Below, piece after piece: positions 8,701-17,375 of a stretch of 64,000 bases of DNA; the first letter of the stretch is position 1, and every line of letters begins with the position of its first letter. Under the pieces are notes generated by a model. It searched no databases, was not told where the DNA came from, and was given only the letters and a program-made list of their open reading frames with translations. Position numbers and translations under genes: made by a program. This DNA comes from Endozoicomonas sp965198415. GTDB lineage: Bacteria > Pseudomonadota > Gammaproteobacteria > Pseudomonadales > Endozoicomonadaceae. The stretch spans positions 1 to 64,000 of the forward strand of contig CBDAPN010000012.1 of NCBI GenBank assembly GCA_965198415.1, read 5' to 3'.

Positions 8701-10643
8701 GCAAGCTCTCTGCCATCAAAAGCGACAACCACCTGTTCCGCTTCACCTACGGTGAGGACAACAATGGCAAGAACGGCCAAATACTGTCGATTGAGCGGCA
8801 GATAAACGGCACTGAACCAACAAAAGAAACCTATACCTACGGCCCTTACGGACGCGTTGCCCGTTCAACGGTTACCAAAGGCCACGCTGCATCGGACTAT
8901 TTATCAAGAGAGTACGACTACCAGCCCAGAGGCGAACTGATCAAACAGACAACCCATACAGCATCTGCCACCGAAGCCATTACCTACCACTACGACGGCG
9001 TAAACCGCCTAATTAAAGAGACACACCACAAAAAAGAACACCAAAACCAGCACACCCACCATGAAATCCGCTATCAATACGACGGCAATAACAACATCAT
9101 CAAAGAGCAAAGAACCCGTGCGCCTGATGCGACTCAAACCCTTGACTACCATTACAACGCAGCCGATCAACTGACTCACATTAAACAAAGCAACCCGGGC
9201 AAAGCGCTGCAGATTACCTATGATAAAAATGGCCACCTATTAACTGACCACCTCAATCAACAATACAACTACGACGATCAGGGTCTGCTGTTATCGGTCA
9301 ACGATGCCAACGGGCAGGCATTGGCTAGTTTTCACTATTTACCCAATGGTTTTCTTGGCCACCTTCACCACAAAAACAGTCGCCAAAGTTTTTACTACCA
9401 TAAAAATAGCCGGGTACAAACGGTGCTCAAAAATCAAAAACTGTACGATTATGTGCAATACGGGCACAAGTTTATTGGCAACCTGAGCAAGGAAGGCGGT
9501 GACCATTTATTCATTTCCAATCAAAGCACCGGCGCCCGCCTTGGGGTAAATGTGCAAGGCACTAACGCCAATCTGTACAGCTATGAAGGCTATGGCAAAA
9601 CAACTCATCCTGCACAAGACGACTCCAGTACGGATTTTCTCTGGAATCAGGAATTGAACGATCAGGCCACCGGCTTGGTGTATCTGCGCCACCGTTTTTA
9701 TCACCCCCAACTGAAGCGCTTTATCAAGCGTGACGATCAACGCAACGACAACCGCTATGCGTACGCTGTCGCCAACCCCATTGCCTTTATTGACCCCATG
9801 GGACGCTCGGCAATCGGTGACATCGCGCTCCGGTCTCTGAGCTATGCAGGCGGTATAAGTCTTGCCGTTATTTCTATGATTGGCTTGTATTTGGCCATCC
9901 CAACGGGGGGTGCTTCTTTATCTTTAACCGCTGCGGGGGGCATGGCAGGGGGGGTCCTTGGCACTGTCTCCGGAGCGTCATTGATTGCAGCGCAGAGTGC
10001 TATTGATACTGGCCACAAAGCATCTGGCAACATACTTCGCCTCGGCAGTTATATTACCGGGGGTCTGGGCTTTCTTTTATCTATACCCGCCATTGTAACC
10101 GCTTTAGCGCCGGAAACTGCAGCATCCATCGCCCAAGCCGCAACCAGTTCCTCCGGCGCAGGTGAATCAGTTACCAGAACTATTGCCGGCAGTATGTCGA
10201 CTGTGGAGCCAGAAGTAGCGCCACCAAGTTACGAATCAGTTATTGCTGATTCGGTTAGATCAACCGAAGAAACAGGGCAAACCAGTAGTTCCACAGTGGC
10301 TGGTCACAGTGCAGGCTTGGAAACTACCAACGGGTCTGCAAGAAGTGCCGATGACGCCTGGCATACGCTCACTAATGCGGGGGAGGCAGGTGAAAACACA
10401 CCGAGCTACTTCTCAGTTGTGGGTGAGACAGGTGAGCCGCAGCCTGTGGCGGGAGCAGATGATGACACCTATGATCCAAGCCTTCCTACTTATGAAAATA
10501 TCAAACACCCAGCGCCACCACGCTACCACCGTATTGTCATTGAAAAAAAACCTTTCAAGCGTGTACTCAATTTTCTTAATAAGTTTTTTGGTCTTCATGG
10601 TCCTTCCAATACATATAGCAGTTACGACGGATCATTTTTCTAA
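5751..10643 (+). CDS. Secreted YD-repeat (Rhs-like) giant protein, copy 2
   Basis: A protein of 1630 residues with the architecture of copy 1: signal peptide (MKRYYAVLLLSVLAF, cut after SISA), N-terminal shell region, YD-repeat core, conserved core end (NPIAFIDPMGRSAIGD), a paired hydrophobic glycine/alanine-rich module and a variable polar tail. The two genes are almost identical in long stretches (for example 2160-2990 against 7345-8175), which suggests recent duplication or gene conversion. The tail is unrelated to that of copy 1 after the shared VEPEVAPP and carries four tyrosine motifs: PPSYESV (1491-1497), TPSYFSV (Y1553), TYENI (1580-1584) and PPRY (1589-1592). The last ~35 residues are basic. 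The family is recognised from the YD repeats; the function of the tail is not known, and no immunity-type gene follows. Confidence 0.85.
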   Translation: MKRYYAVLLLSVLAFIYPVSSISAYSGSQAYNYSQHLHASVNVATGTFHFSYPLIHTSGIHHPFTVKLTYRFNASGAFGLPKGWQLDLDHINNNVVNMGGQWLIDPLWHDETLFASGLKYFNQHGTRFVDNTVEQPIPNEDTLFYRYRSQHKDGVVKYFSHAGLLILQKDRFGNRITFAYQEGAKNIEEVRLTAITDNYGNRYTFSYEPGVMVVHYPDARVQKIFFSPTGVATIINPMQQRYEFKYINNSGYNLIKAINPPTGLITQLSYSTIPFKSRGGEGVMPVVSEFKQFDSVDNKIHHESHYSYSSESNYTGYPLYAMSDSADSLMESNNENYHYYVTVKQVDSNADVPTVHKKVYRYNYLHLPRDIRTFKAQKEFLKTEYTYNISPFKYSRSTNYDKPNSTVHLLWSEQQQQHIPTNRIDHQYDLFGNKTHESHWVYHRPKQQWRQYKATAHQYFTSSYSLLMATVHHDLISGKAIKSVYHLSPSRKTHSTKQTFGRQDQHVNLWHPWQQESYCYDNAGRVINTQRKWLAQGMPGVQQTHKKTHYHFDKHSAILTVQHESSLGHVSQKLTDTRNRHVIAHISPMGEKTKFHYNNIGQLTAKTDPEGHVHTIRHYTFAQDGFNAKVMESPLGFKIRHKMNAAEKTTVIEEWLHGQYHAIAQKEYDAFGKVVANINRFGQVTRYQYDDLLRLTAKTDPWRNKTQFVYDDENLITQTLFNGKKHNQTQKTPWLLSETKTHYPLNNTSHTAVQTTTQKNGFEKVVVKESALLDLPSQQKHSVVTSRYEYDTGHNKTAIETRSFDGLTLAKHITYDLFRNRYKAIKKQNNNGQISTHYGYDYVYNTDNRLTRVISPNIDHHGTLVTEHHRNSNGQEIERVNPDGSRVHYQYTPRGQLQSARWNRNHKAFQVHYRYDPDKHLTKASDSDGHEQHFQYDLRGNLTRLIFPDQRQQSYTYDNSRRLVRQENVGKRVLTYHYDKKDKGKLSAIKSDNHLFRFTYGEDNNGKNGQILSIERQINGTEPTKETYTYGPYGRVARSTVTKGHAASDYLSREYDYQPRGELIKQTTHTASATEAITYHYDGVNRLIKETHHKKEHQNQHTHHEIRYQYDGNNNIIKEQRTRAPDATQTLDYHYNAADQLTHIKQSNPGKALQITYDKNGHLLTDHLNQQYNYDDQGLLLSVNDANGQALASFHYLPNGFLGHLHHKNSRQSFYYHKNSRVQTVLKNQKLYDYVQYGHKFIGNLSKEGGDHLFISNQSTGARLGVNVQGTNANLYSYEGYGKTTHPAQDDSSTDFLWNQELNDQATGLVYLRHRFYHPQLKRFIKRDDQRNDNRYAYAVANPIAFIDPMGRSAIGDIALRSLSYAGGISLAVISMIGLYLAIPTGGASLSLTAAGGMAGGVLGTVSGASLIAAQSAIDTGHKASGNILRLGSYITGGLGFLLSIPAIVTALAPETAASIAQAATSSSGAGESVTRTIAGSMSTVEPEVAPPSYESVIADSVRSTEETGQTSSSTVAGHSAGLETTNGSARSADDAWHTLTNAGEAGENTPSYFSVVGETGEPQPVAGADDDTYDPSLPTYENIKHPAPPRYHRIVIEKKPFKRVLNFLNKFFGLHGPSNTYSSYDGSFF

Positions 10644-11105
10644 TAAGGCGCACTTCACTGTGGCTGGGCAGGAAGTTTGCCAAAACGTTGCTATACGCTT
10701 AAGAGCGCTCTTGGGGAAATGAGTCTATGTGCGACGCATTATCCAAAACACTATAAAATTATGCACTGGTTCTAGTGAGTCAGATTATTGTTCTATTGGA
10801 TGGATAAAACACGTTTCAACAACCGTTCAACGTCTTCAGGTGGGTTATCAAGCAGCCTACTCAGACGGACTCCCGTTAATAGACAGCCACCTACTGCCGC
10901 AGGGGATTTGTTAGTCAAGTACTGGGCGAACGCCATGACTGACGCTACAATCCCCACTGACCGTCAACATGACTTTGCAGTGACGGAAACCACTGACCTA
11001 GAGGCAGACCAACAATAGCGCCCAAAGCGAGGATGGCAATCTATTCCCGGGCAGCCTCGGGCTCTGCTATCTCACTCTATTTTTGGCAGGAAATACAGGA
11101 AATTC
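10644..11105. other. Intergenic region between YD-repeat copy 2 and mfd
   Basis: These 462 bases hold no gene I can support. A 72-codon frame from the ATG at 10800 (MDKTRFNNRSTSSGG...) ends at 11018, but it lacks a ribosome-binding site and has no recognisable family. The mfd promoter should lie in the last 100 bases, and an AGGAAA ribosome-binding site precedes the mfd ATG. The duplicated leader seen upstream of copies 1 and 2 is not repeated here, so this is the downstream boundary of the array. Confidence 0.5.
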
Positions 11106-14100
11106 ATGTTTCAGCACACCATCCCTCTTGCGCAAAATCCCGGCGAAAAAACTGAGTGGGGAAACCTCTCTTTGGCAGGAGGCGCCCTGATCATTGCCGA
11201 AGCGGCCCGGGCAGACCAGCAACCGCTACTGGTGATCACTGCCGACAGTGCCTCTGCTAACCGGTTAGAAGAGGAGCTGGCATTTTACCTGGCCGCAGAT
11301 GCAAGCATTGATGTGCAACAAATGCCGGATTGGGAGATTCTGCCCTATGACACCTTTTCGCCCCATCAGGACATCATCTCCCGACGGCTTGCCACCTTAT
11401 ACCAGCTGCCACTTTCTGGTGGCGGCAAAAAAATACTGATTATTGCCATCAGTACGCTGCTGGCGCGGTTGTGTCCACCGTCGTTTTTGCTGGGCAACTG
11501 TCTGTCGTTACAGGCTGGCGCCCGGTTCGTCATTGATGAGCACAGGTTGCAGTTTGAGCAGGCCGGATATCGCTCCGTTGACTCCGTACTCGAACACGGT
11601 GAGTTTGCCATTCGTGGCTCTATTGTCGATATTTTCCCTATGGGGGCGTCCACGCCCTATCGTATCGACTTGTTTGACGACGAAATCGAATCCCTCAGAA
11701 CCTTCGACCCAGAGACCCAACGCTCCATTGATACCGTCCCGGCAATACACATGCTGCCCGGGCATGAGTTTCCTATGGATAAAAAAGGGCAGGAGTATTT
11801 TCGTCGTCAGTTTTTGGAAACCTTTGACGTTAACCACCGGGACTGCCCGATCTATCAGGACATCGGCAAAGGCATTGCCAGCCCCGGCATTGAGTACTAC
11901 CTGCCGCTGTTTTTCGCTGAAACCGCGACGCTGTTTGATTACCTGCCCGCCAGCACCCGAGTGTTGATGGATGAGTCGGTAAGCGCCGCGCTCGACCATT
12001 ATTACGCCGATGTCAAAACCCGCTATGAAAACCGGCGCATCGACCCACTGCGCCCATTGCTGCCGCCCCATCGCGTGATGATGCCACCTGAAGAGTTCTA
12101 CAGCAGGCTCAACCAGTTTCCCCGGGTCACCCTGAGCGCCGAGCCGGTAAAAGCCGGTGGGTTTAACCTGGATCGCAGCGACCTGCCTGAGCTGACCATC
12201 AATGCCCGGCTAGAGCAGCCTCTGAAACCTTTGCAGGCACTGATCAACGAGGTTAGCCATGTGTTGCTGGTTGCAGAGAGCCCCGGGCGGCGCGAAGTGC
12301 TACTGGAGCTGTTGGGGCAAAACGGTATTTCACCCACACTCAGTGACCATTGGCTCGATTTTTTGCAGCAAAAGCCGGCATTGTCGGTCAGTATCGGGGG
12401 GTTGGAAAACGGCCTGTATCTGCCCCAACAAAGCATTGCCATCATTCCCGAAGCGCTGCTGCTTGGGCAGCGGGTGCAACAGAGCCGGCGGCGCAAAAGT
12501 GATGCCGAGTTCAGTGCCGAGCAGGCGATTCGCAACTTGACTGAGCTGCGCGTTGGCGCGCCGGTCGTGCACATTGATCATGGCGTTGGTCGCTACCGGG
12601 GGCTGGAAACCTTAGCAGTGGATGGCCAGACCACCGAGTTTCTCGCCCTTGAGTACGCCAGCGAGGCAAAACTCTACGTTCCGGTGGCATCGCTGCACTT
12701 GATCTCCCGCTATTGCGGCGCGGACGATGACATGGCGCCGCTGCATCGCTTAGGCAGTGAACAGTGGGGCAAAGTCCGGCGCAAAGCCGCAGAAAAAGCC
12801 CGGGACGTAGCGGTAGAGCTGCTGGATATTTACGCCCGGCGCGAAGCCATAACCGGTTTTCCTTTTACCGAACCGGAACAAAACTATCTGGCCTTTGCCG
12901 CCTCGTTCCCCTTTGAAGAGACACCGGACCAGCAACAGACCATCGCCGCCGTCGTGCGTGATATGTGCGCCCCAAAACCGATGGACCGACTAGTGTGCGG
13001 CGATGTTGGTTTTGGTAAAACCGAGGTAGCCATGCGAGCCGCGTTTTTAGCGGTACACAGTGGCAAGCAGGTGGCCATTTTGGTGCCCACTACTTTGTTG
13101 GCACAGCAGCACTATGAAAGTTTTCGTGACCGCTTCGCCGACTGGCCGGTGGAGATCGACGTCATCTCCCGCTTCAAGTCGCAAAAAGCGGTGGAGCGCA
13201 TCAAAGAGCGGCTGACGGATGGCAAGCTGGACATCATCATCGGTACCCACAAAATTCTGCAGGGGAGCCTGAGCTTCAATGACCTTGGACTGTTAATCAT
13301 TGATGAAGAGCACCGTTTTGGCGTGCGTCACAAAGAAAAACTGAAGTCTTTGCGCTCACAGGTGGATATCCTCACCTTAACCGCTACCCCCATTCCAAGA
13401 ACGCTGAATATGGCCATGTCCGGCATTCGCGACCTGTCGATTATTGCGACGCCACCGGCGCGCCGGCTGTCGGTAAAAACCTTTGTGCGCCAAAATGACC
13501 AGCCGTTGGTAAAAGAGGCCATCTTGCGGGAGCTGTTGCGGGGCGGACAAGTGTACTTTTTGCACAATCAGGTCGACACCATTGACAAAGCAGCCAGTGA
13601 CCTGCAGGCGCTGATCCCTGAAGCCAGGGTCATTATTGGCCATGGGCAAATGCGCGAGCGGCAATTGGAGCAGGTCATGTCAGACTTTTACCACAAGCGC
13701 TACAACGTGCTGGTGTGCACCACCATTATTGAGACCGGCATTGACATACCCAATGCCAACACCATCATCATCAACCGCGCCGACAAGTTCGGTCTGGCTC
13801 AGTTGCATCAGCTGCGTGGGCGGGTCGGGCGTTCTCATCATCAGGCCTACGCCTACCTGCTAACCCCACCACCCAAAGCTATGACTGCCGATGCCAGCAA
13901 GCGGCTTGAGGCGATTACCGAAGCACAAACGCTAGGCGCCGGTTTTATGCTCGCCTCCAACGACTTAGAGATTCGTGGTGCCGGTGAATTACTCGGTGAA
14001 GGGCAAAGCGGACAGATACAGAGCGTCGGGTTTACTCTTTATACCGAAATGCTCGAACGGGCAGTGGACGCCATCCGCAAGGGTGAAACCCCCGACCCCG

Positions 14101-14555
14101 AACAGCCGTTGAACTTTGGCTCTGAAGTCAACCTAAGGCTTCCGGCTCTACTGCCCGAAGATTACATCCACGATGTGCATAACCGGCTCATTTTATACAA
14201 ACGCATTGCCGCCGCTGGCAGCGAAGATGACCTGAAGACCCTGCAAGTAGAACTGATCGACCGTTTTGGTCTACTGCCCGAGCCAACAAAAAACCTCTTT
14301 CGCCAAATGAAACTGAAGCTCAAATCGCAACAGCTGGGCATTAAAAAACTCGACGCCAATACCGGTCAGGCTCGCATCGAATTTGAGGAGCAACCCAAGG
14401 TGGATCCGATGGTCATCATTCAGCTAATCCAGAACAAACCCCAACAGTTCAAACTGGAAGGCAGCAGTATCTTAAAGTACATTGGCGAGATGGAAACGGC
14501 AGAACAACGGTTTAACGCAGTGGAAGCCCTGCTAAACGAGTTGACAGGCCAATAA
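11106..14555 (+). CDS. mfd: Transcription-repair coupling factor Mfd
   Basis: Mfd is a DNA translocase that displaces RNA polymerase stalled at lesions and recruits UvrA for nucleotide excision repair. At 1149 residues it matches the usual length (about 1148 in E. coli). The N-terminal third is the UvrB-like region. The RNA-polymerase-interacting CarD-like domain lies near residues 480-550 (GAPVVHIDHGVGRYRG). Helicase motifs follow: Walker A GDVGFGKTE near residue 636, DEEH near 735, TATPIPRTLNMA, and the motif VI region QLRGRVGRS near 905. The C-terminal UvrA-masking domain is complete. The ATG is preceded by AGGAAA. It is followed after 16 bases by csiV, so the two probably form one transcript. 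Confidence 0.98.
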   Translation: MFQHTIPLAQNPGEKTEWGNLSLAGGALIIAEAARADQQPLLVITADSASANRLEEELAFYLAADASIDVQQMPDWEILPYDTFSPHQDIISRRLATLYQLPLSGGGKKILIIAISTLLARLCPPSFLLGNCLSLQAGARFVIDEHRLQFEQAGYRSVDSVLEHGEFAIRGSIVDIFPMGASTPYRIDLFDDEIESLRTFDPETQRSIDTVPAIHMLPGHEFPMDKKGQEYFRRQFLETFDVNHRDCPIYQDIGKGIASPGIEYYLPLFFAETATLFDYLPASTRVLMDESVSAALDHYYADVKTRYENRRIDPLRPLLPPHRVMMPPEEFYSRLNQFPRVTLSAEPVKAGGFNLDRSDLPELTINARLEQPLKPLQALINEVSHVLLVAESPGRREVLLELLGQNGISPTLSDHWLDFLQQKPALSVSIGGLENGLYLPQQSIAIIPEALLLGQRVQQSRRRKSDAEFSAEQAIRNLTELRVGAPVVHIDHGVGRYRGLETLAVDGQTTEFLALEYASEAKLYVPVASLHLISRYCGADDDMAPLHRLGSEQWGKVRRKAAEKARDVAVELLDIYARREAITGFPFTEPEQNYLAFAASFPFEETPDQQQTIAAVVRDMCAPKPMDRLVCGDVGFGKTEVAMRAAFLAVHSGKQVAILVPTTLLAQQHYESFRDRFADWPVEIDVISRFKSQKAVERIKERLTDGKLDIIIGTHKILQGSLSFNDLGLLIIDEEHRFGVRHKEKLKSLRSQVDILTLTATPIPRTLNMAMSGIRDLSIIATPPARRLSVKTFVRQNDQPLVKEAILRELLRGGQVYFLHNQVDTIDKAASDLQALIPEARVIIGHGQMRERQLEQVMSDFYHKRYNVLVCTTIIETGIDIPNANTIIINRADKFGLAQLHQLRGRVGRSHHQAYAYLLTPPPKAMTADASKRLEAITEAQTLGAGFMLASNDLEIRGAGELLGEGQSGQIQSVGFTLYTEMLERAVDAIRKGETPDPEQPLNFGSEVNLRLPALLPEDYIHDVHNRLILYKRIAAAGSEDDLKTLQVELIDRFGLLPEPTKNLFRQMKLKLKSQQLGIKKLDANTGQARIEFEEQPKVDPMVIIQLIQNKPQQFKLEGSSILKYIGEMETAEQRFNAVEALLNELTGQ

Positions 14556-14571
14556 ACCCCGGGATTTTTTT

Positions 14572-15366
14572 ATGAGCAAAGCGCAGTTTATCGTACTGGC
14601 TCTATTGTTTTCGTTGTCAGTCAACGCAACAGAGTCCGACCCACGCTGGTATCAGGCCGATCTTGTGGTATTTCGCTACATCAATAACAGCAAGGATGAA
14701 CAGTGGCCACCGGTGGCGAACCATACGCCACCGGCAAACGCCATTGAGTTACGAAAAAACCTCAACTCAACAACGCAATCGTTTGATATTACTGAAGAAA
14801 GCGAACCTGAATTTTATGACATTCAGCGCGACGCCTATGTCTCATTACCTGAACAAGAGCGGTTGCTAAATGAGCAGGTTGAACGGTTAAACAGCAACCC
14901 CAACTATCAGGTAATCACCCAGAAGGCTTGGCGCATGCCCATCAGCGCCAATGGCGACCGGTTACCGGTGAAAATCCGTGCCGTTGCAGGACAAAATTAC
15001 CTGCTTGAAGGCACAGTAACCGTGAGCGAAGAGCGCTTCTTTCATGTGGATGTTGACTTCTGGCTGAATACGCTGAGCCCTGAATCTCTGTACTCGGCTC
15101 TCTCCGGGCAGCCGAGCGCCAGCGAAGCGGACGCAGAAACACTGCTGAACTTTGAAAGGGGACCTGAGAACTTGCTGCAAGTGAATGCCCAGACGCCACC
15201 TTTGCGGGTAACGGAAAATTTCCACCTTGATCAACGACGAAGAATCAAAAATACCCGTGAGATTCAGTACATCGACTCCCCGGTCATTGGCGTACTGTTC
15301 AAGCTAACCCCTTATGAGCGCCCCAAAACCTTGGTGGAAACCGGTACTCCAGCTTCATCACAGTAG
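14572..15366 (+). CDS. csiV: CsiV-family periplasmic protein
   Basis: A 264-residue protein with a signal peptide (MSKAQFIVLALLFSLSVNA) and the family signature at the mature N-terminus, WYQADLVVFRY. CsiV proteins are periplasmic peptidoglycan-binding factors; in Vibrio cholerae CsiV supports growth on non-canonical D-amino acids. Position directly after mfd is the usual arrangement in Pseudomonas and relatives and supports the assignment. The end (VIGVLFKLTPYERP) matches the family's conserved C-terminal strand. The function here is inferred from family only. Confidence 0.8.
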   Translation: MSKAQFIVLALLFSLSVNATESDPRWYQADLVVFRYINNSKDEQWPPVANHTPPANAIELRKNLNSTTQSFDITEESEPEFYDIQRDAYVSLPEQERLLNEQVERLNSNPNYQVITQKAWRMPISANGDRLPVKIRAVAGQNYLLEGTVTVSEERFFHVDVDFWLNTLSPESLYSALSGQPSASEADAETLLNFERGPENLLQVNAQTPPLRVTENFHLDQRRRIKNTREIQYIDSPVIGVLFKLTPYERPKTLVETGTPASSQ

Positions 15367-15399
15367 TGCCTAAAAAATAAAACATCATGAGTCGGCAGA

Positions 15400-15831
15400 T
15401 TAACTCCTGATCTGCTTACTCATAATAAAGCTGTTCTTTTCACCTTCGCTTTTGTACTCCACCTGATCCATCAGGCTCTGCACAATCGGCAGTCCGCGGC
15501 CACTGCCTAGCCAGGCGCTCGGGTCGTCAGGGTCAGTGGTCAGAATTTTAACATCCAGTTTGTTGTGATCCATCTGCAAGCCCCAGTCACTGACGGTGAG
15601 CGTCAGTGAGGATTGCAGCAGATCAACGCCCACTTCAACCTTATGACCTTTTTGTTTTTGATAGGCGTGCTCAATGGCGTTGTTAACAATTTCAACCACA
15701 CATAACTCCACCCGATTAACCTCAACCGGCGACAGGGTGGTCATCGCACAAAGACCGCGCACCGCCATTGCCACCAGCGTTGTATTTGCCAACTCACTGT
15801 CGATCTCCATGCGGACGGTCTGGCCGTTCAT
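15400..15831 (-). CDS. Anti-sigma-factor type serine kinase (HATPase, RsbW-like)
   Basis: A 143-residue stand-alone GHKL ATPase domain. The N-box (EIVNNAIEHAY), the G1 segment (SDWGLQMD) and the G2 segment (GRGLPIVQSL) are all visible. Proteins of this kind phosphorylate a STAS-domain antagonist and sequester a partner protein or sigma factor. The STAS protein is encoded three bases upstream and a PP2C phosphatase lies before that, so the three genes form a complete partner-switching set on one minus-strand transcript. In the related Pseudomonas HsbR and Shewanella CrsR systems the kinase domain is fused to the regulator; here it is a separate protein. The output target is unknown. Confidence 0.85.
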   Translation of the reverse strand: MNGQTVRMEIDSELANTTLVAMAVRGLCAMTTLSPVEVNRVELCVVEIVNNAIEHAYQKQKGHKVEVGVDLLQSSLTLTVSDWGLQMDHNKLDVKILTTDPDDPSAWLGSGRGLPIVQSLMDQVEYKSEGEKNSFIMSKQIRS

Positions 15832-15833
15832 AA

Positions 15834-16166
15834 TTACTTTTCCTCAAGTGCCTCAGCAACCGATGGGAGAATAGTAAACAACCGGTCCATGGAGGTCAGG
15901 TTAAACAGGTCCAACACCGCCGGTTGCGCTGCGGCCAGAACCAATTGACCGCTATCGCCGATCTTCTTGAGCGCCGAAACCAACGTTCCAAGTCCGCTGC
16001 TGTCCATAAAGCGAACCTCAGAGAGGTCAACCACCATCCGGCTACCTCCGCCATCAATCTGCTCAAATAGAAAAGTTTTAAACTGCTCCGCACTAGCAGC
16101 GTCCAGCCTTGCTTCTTCAATAGTGACTACTGTGCGTCCGGCTTCAGTATTTACGTTAAATGACAT
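15834..16166 (-). CDS. STAS-domain anti-sigma factor antagonist
   Basis: A 110-residue SpoIIAA/RsbV-type protein. The conserved phosphoserine loop is present (RFMDSSGLGTL, serines 56-57). The unphosphorylated form would bind the HATPase kinase encoded downstream, and the phosphorylated form would be reset by the PP2C phosphatase encoded upstream. In Pseudomonas the equivalent HsbA links this switch to motility and biofilm control, but no target can be read from this sequence. Spacing to both neighbours is only 2-15 bases, consistent with translational coupling. Confidence 0.88.
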   Translation of the reverse strand: MSFNVNTEAGRTVVTIEEARLDAASAEQFKTFLFEQIDGGGSRMVVDLSEVRFMDSSGLGTLVSALKKIGDSGQLVLAAAQPAVLDLFNLTSMDRLFTILPSVAEALEEK

Positions 16167-16181
16167 GGTGCTCTCCTTGCG

Positions 16182-17351
16182 TTAGTTTTCAGTGAATTTC
16201 TCAGGGCGCCACTCCATCAACAGGTACGTAACGTCATCTTCGAACACATCCTTGCCCGTCCAGCTGATAATTTGTTGTTCGACCTGTTGCAGGGTCATCT
16301 CTAAGTGGCTGCTGAAAGAGCTCTCTAGCAGTGCCGTCAACCGCTGCTCCCCAAACAGTTCTCCGACGGCGTTTTCGCTCTCGGTGACGCCATCAGAATA
16401 CAAAAAGAGCCGGTCTCCCGGTTGCAACTGCAAAGTAACATTTTCGTAGTTCATGTTGGGCATCATGCCAATGGGAACTCCGGCACCCGTAACCCTTACG
16501 ATCTGCTGACTATCCTTTTGTAACCACAACGGCGGCGGGTGACCAGCCAGAGACAGAGTCACCCAACCGGTTCGGCTATTAATGGTGCCATAGGCAATGG
16601 TGAAATAGTGCATAGCCTCCGTCGAAGCCTGAAAACGCTCATTGAGGCTGCACAAAACTTCATTAGGGTTGCGGATGCGATGGGAATCCATCAGTACTGA
16701 GCCCTTTCCCCTCTCGCCGAGAAAGTTATTCAGTGAGAAGGAGAGCAACGCCGAAGGAATCCCGTGACCGGCCACATCCAGCTGATAAAAACACAGAGTC
16801 TCTTCATTGAGCGGGTGGTAGCCAAACATATCGCCGCCAAGGTAGCGGCTTGGTTTGAAATACCAGTTAAATTCGACCTGCTGAATAGTGGCGGGTTCGG
16901 CCAGCAGGCTGGCCTGAGTCTGGGCGGCAGAGGTGAGGTCTTGCTCAATAATCTGGATTTTATGCTCAAGGGCCGCTTTAAGCTCAATGATACGAATGCC
17001 GGCATTCAGTCGGGCGCTCAGCTCATCAAAATCCACCGGCTTGTTGATAAAATCATCGGCTCCGCGGTTAATGCCTTCGACCATCGCCGCACGGTCCGAC
17101 TTGCCGGTCAAAATAATAAAATAGACATAATGACCCATTTCACTTTGCCGAATCGCTTCGCAAAGGGCTATGCCATCCATGTTGGGCATCATCCAATCAC
17201 TGATGACAATGCGAATGTGAGGGTTTTTGTCCAGAACCTGCAGAGCCTCATGACCATCCGCAGCCTCAAAAACCCGGTGCCCCTGTTTCTTTAAAACAAC
17301 CGTGAGGATGAGCCTCTGATCACGGGCATCCTCAACAATCAAAATATCCAT
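16182..17351 (-). CDS. Response regulator with PP2C (SpoIIE-type) phosphatase output
   Basis: A 389-residue protein. Residues 1-120 are a receiver domain with acidic pocket (ED at 7-8), phospho-acceptor Asp52 (VISDWMMPNMDG) and a conserved Lys in TGKSD. A helical linker near 125-155 may form a coiled coil. The remainder is a SpoIIE-type PP2C serine phosphatase with the metal-binding segments DVAGHGIPSALLSF and LFLYSDGVTES. It should dephosphorylate the STAS protein encoded immediately downstream when its receiver is phosphorylated. It resembles HsbR without the fused kinase domain. The input kinase is not in the window. Confidence 0.9.
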   Translation of the reverse strand: MDILIVEDARDQRLILTVVLKKQGHRVFEAADGHEALQVLDKNPHIRIVISDWMMPNMDGIALCEAIRQSEMGHYVYFIILTGKSDRAAMVEGINRGADDFINKPVDFDELSARLNAGIRIIELKAALEHKIQIIEQDLTSAAQTQASLLAEPATIQQVEFNWYFKPSRYLGGDMFGYHPLNEETLCFYQLDVAGHGIPSALLSFSLNNFLGERGKGSVLMDSHRIRNPNEVLCSLNERFQASTEAMHYFTIAYGTINSRTGWVTLSLAGHPPPLWLQKDSQQIVRVTGAGVPIGMMPNMNYENVTLQLQPGDRLFLYSDGVTESENAVGELFGEQRLTALLESSFSSHLEMTLQQVEQQIISWTGKDVFEDDVTYLLMEWRPEKFTEN

Positions 17352-17375
17352 TCATTTAAATCAGTTTTCCCAAGA

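Noticed and set aside
10243..10722. 159-codon frame overlapping the tail of YD-repeat copy 2
   Set aside because: It lies in another frame of a clearly coding region and its peptide has no recognisable features.
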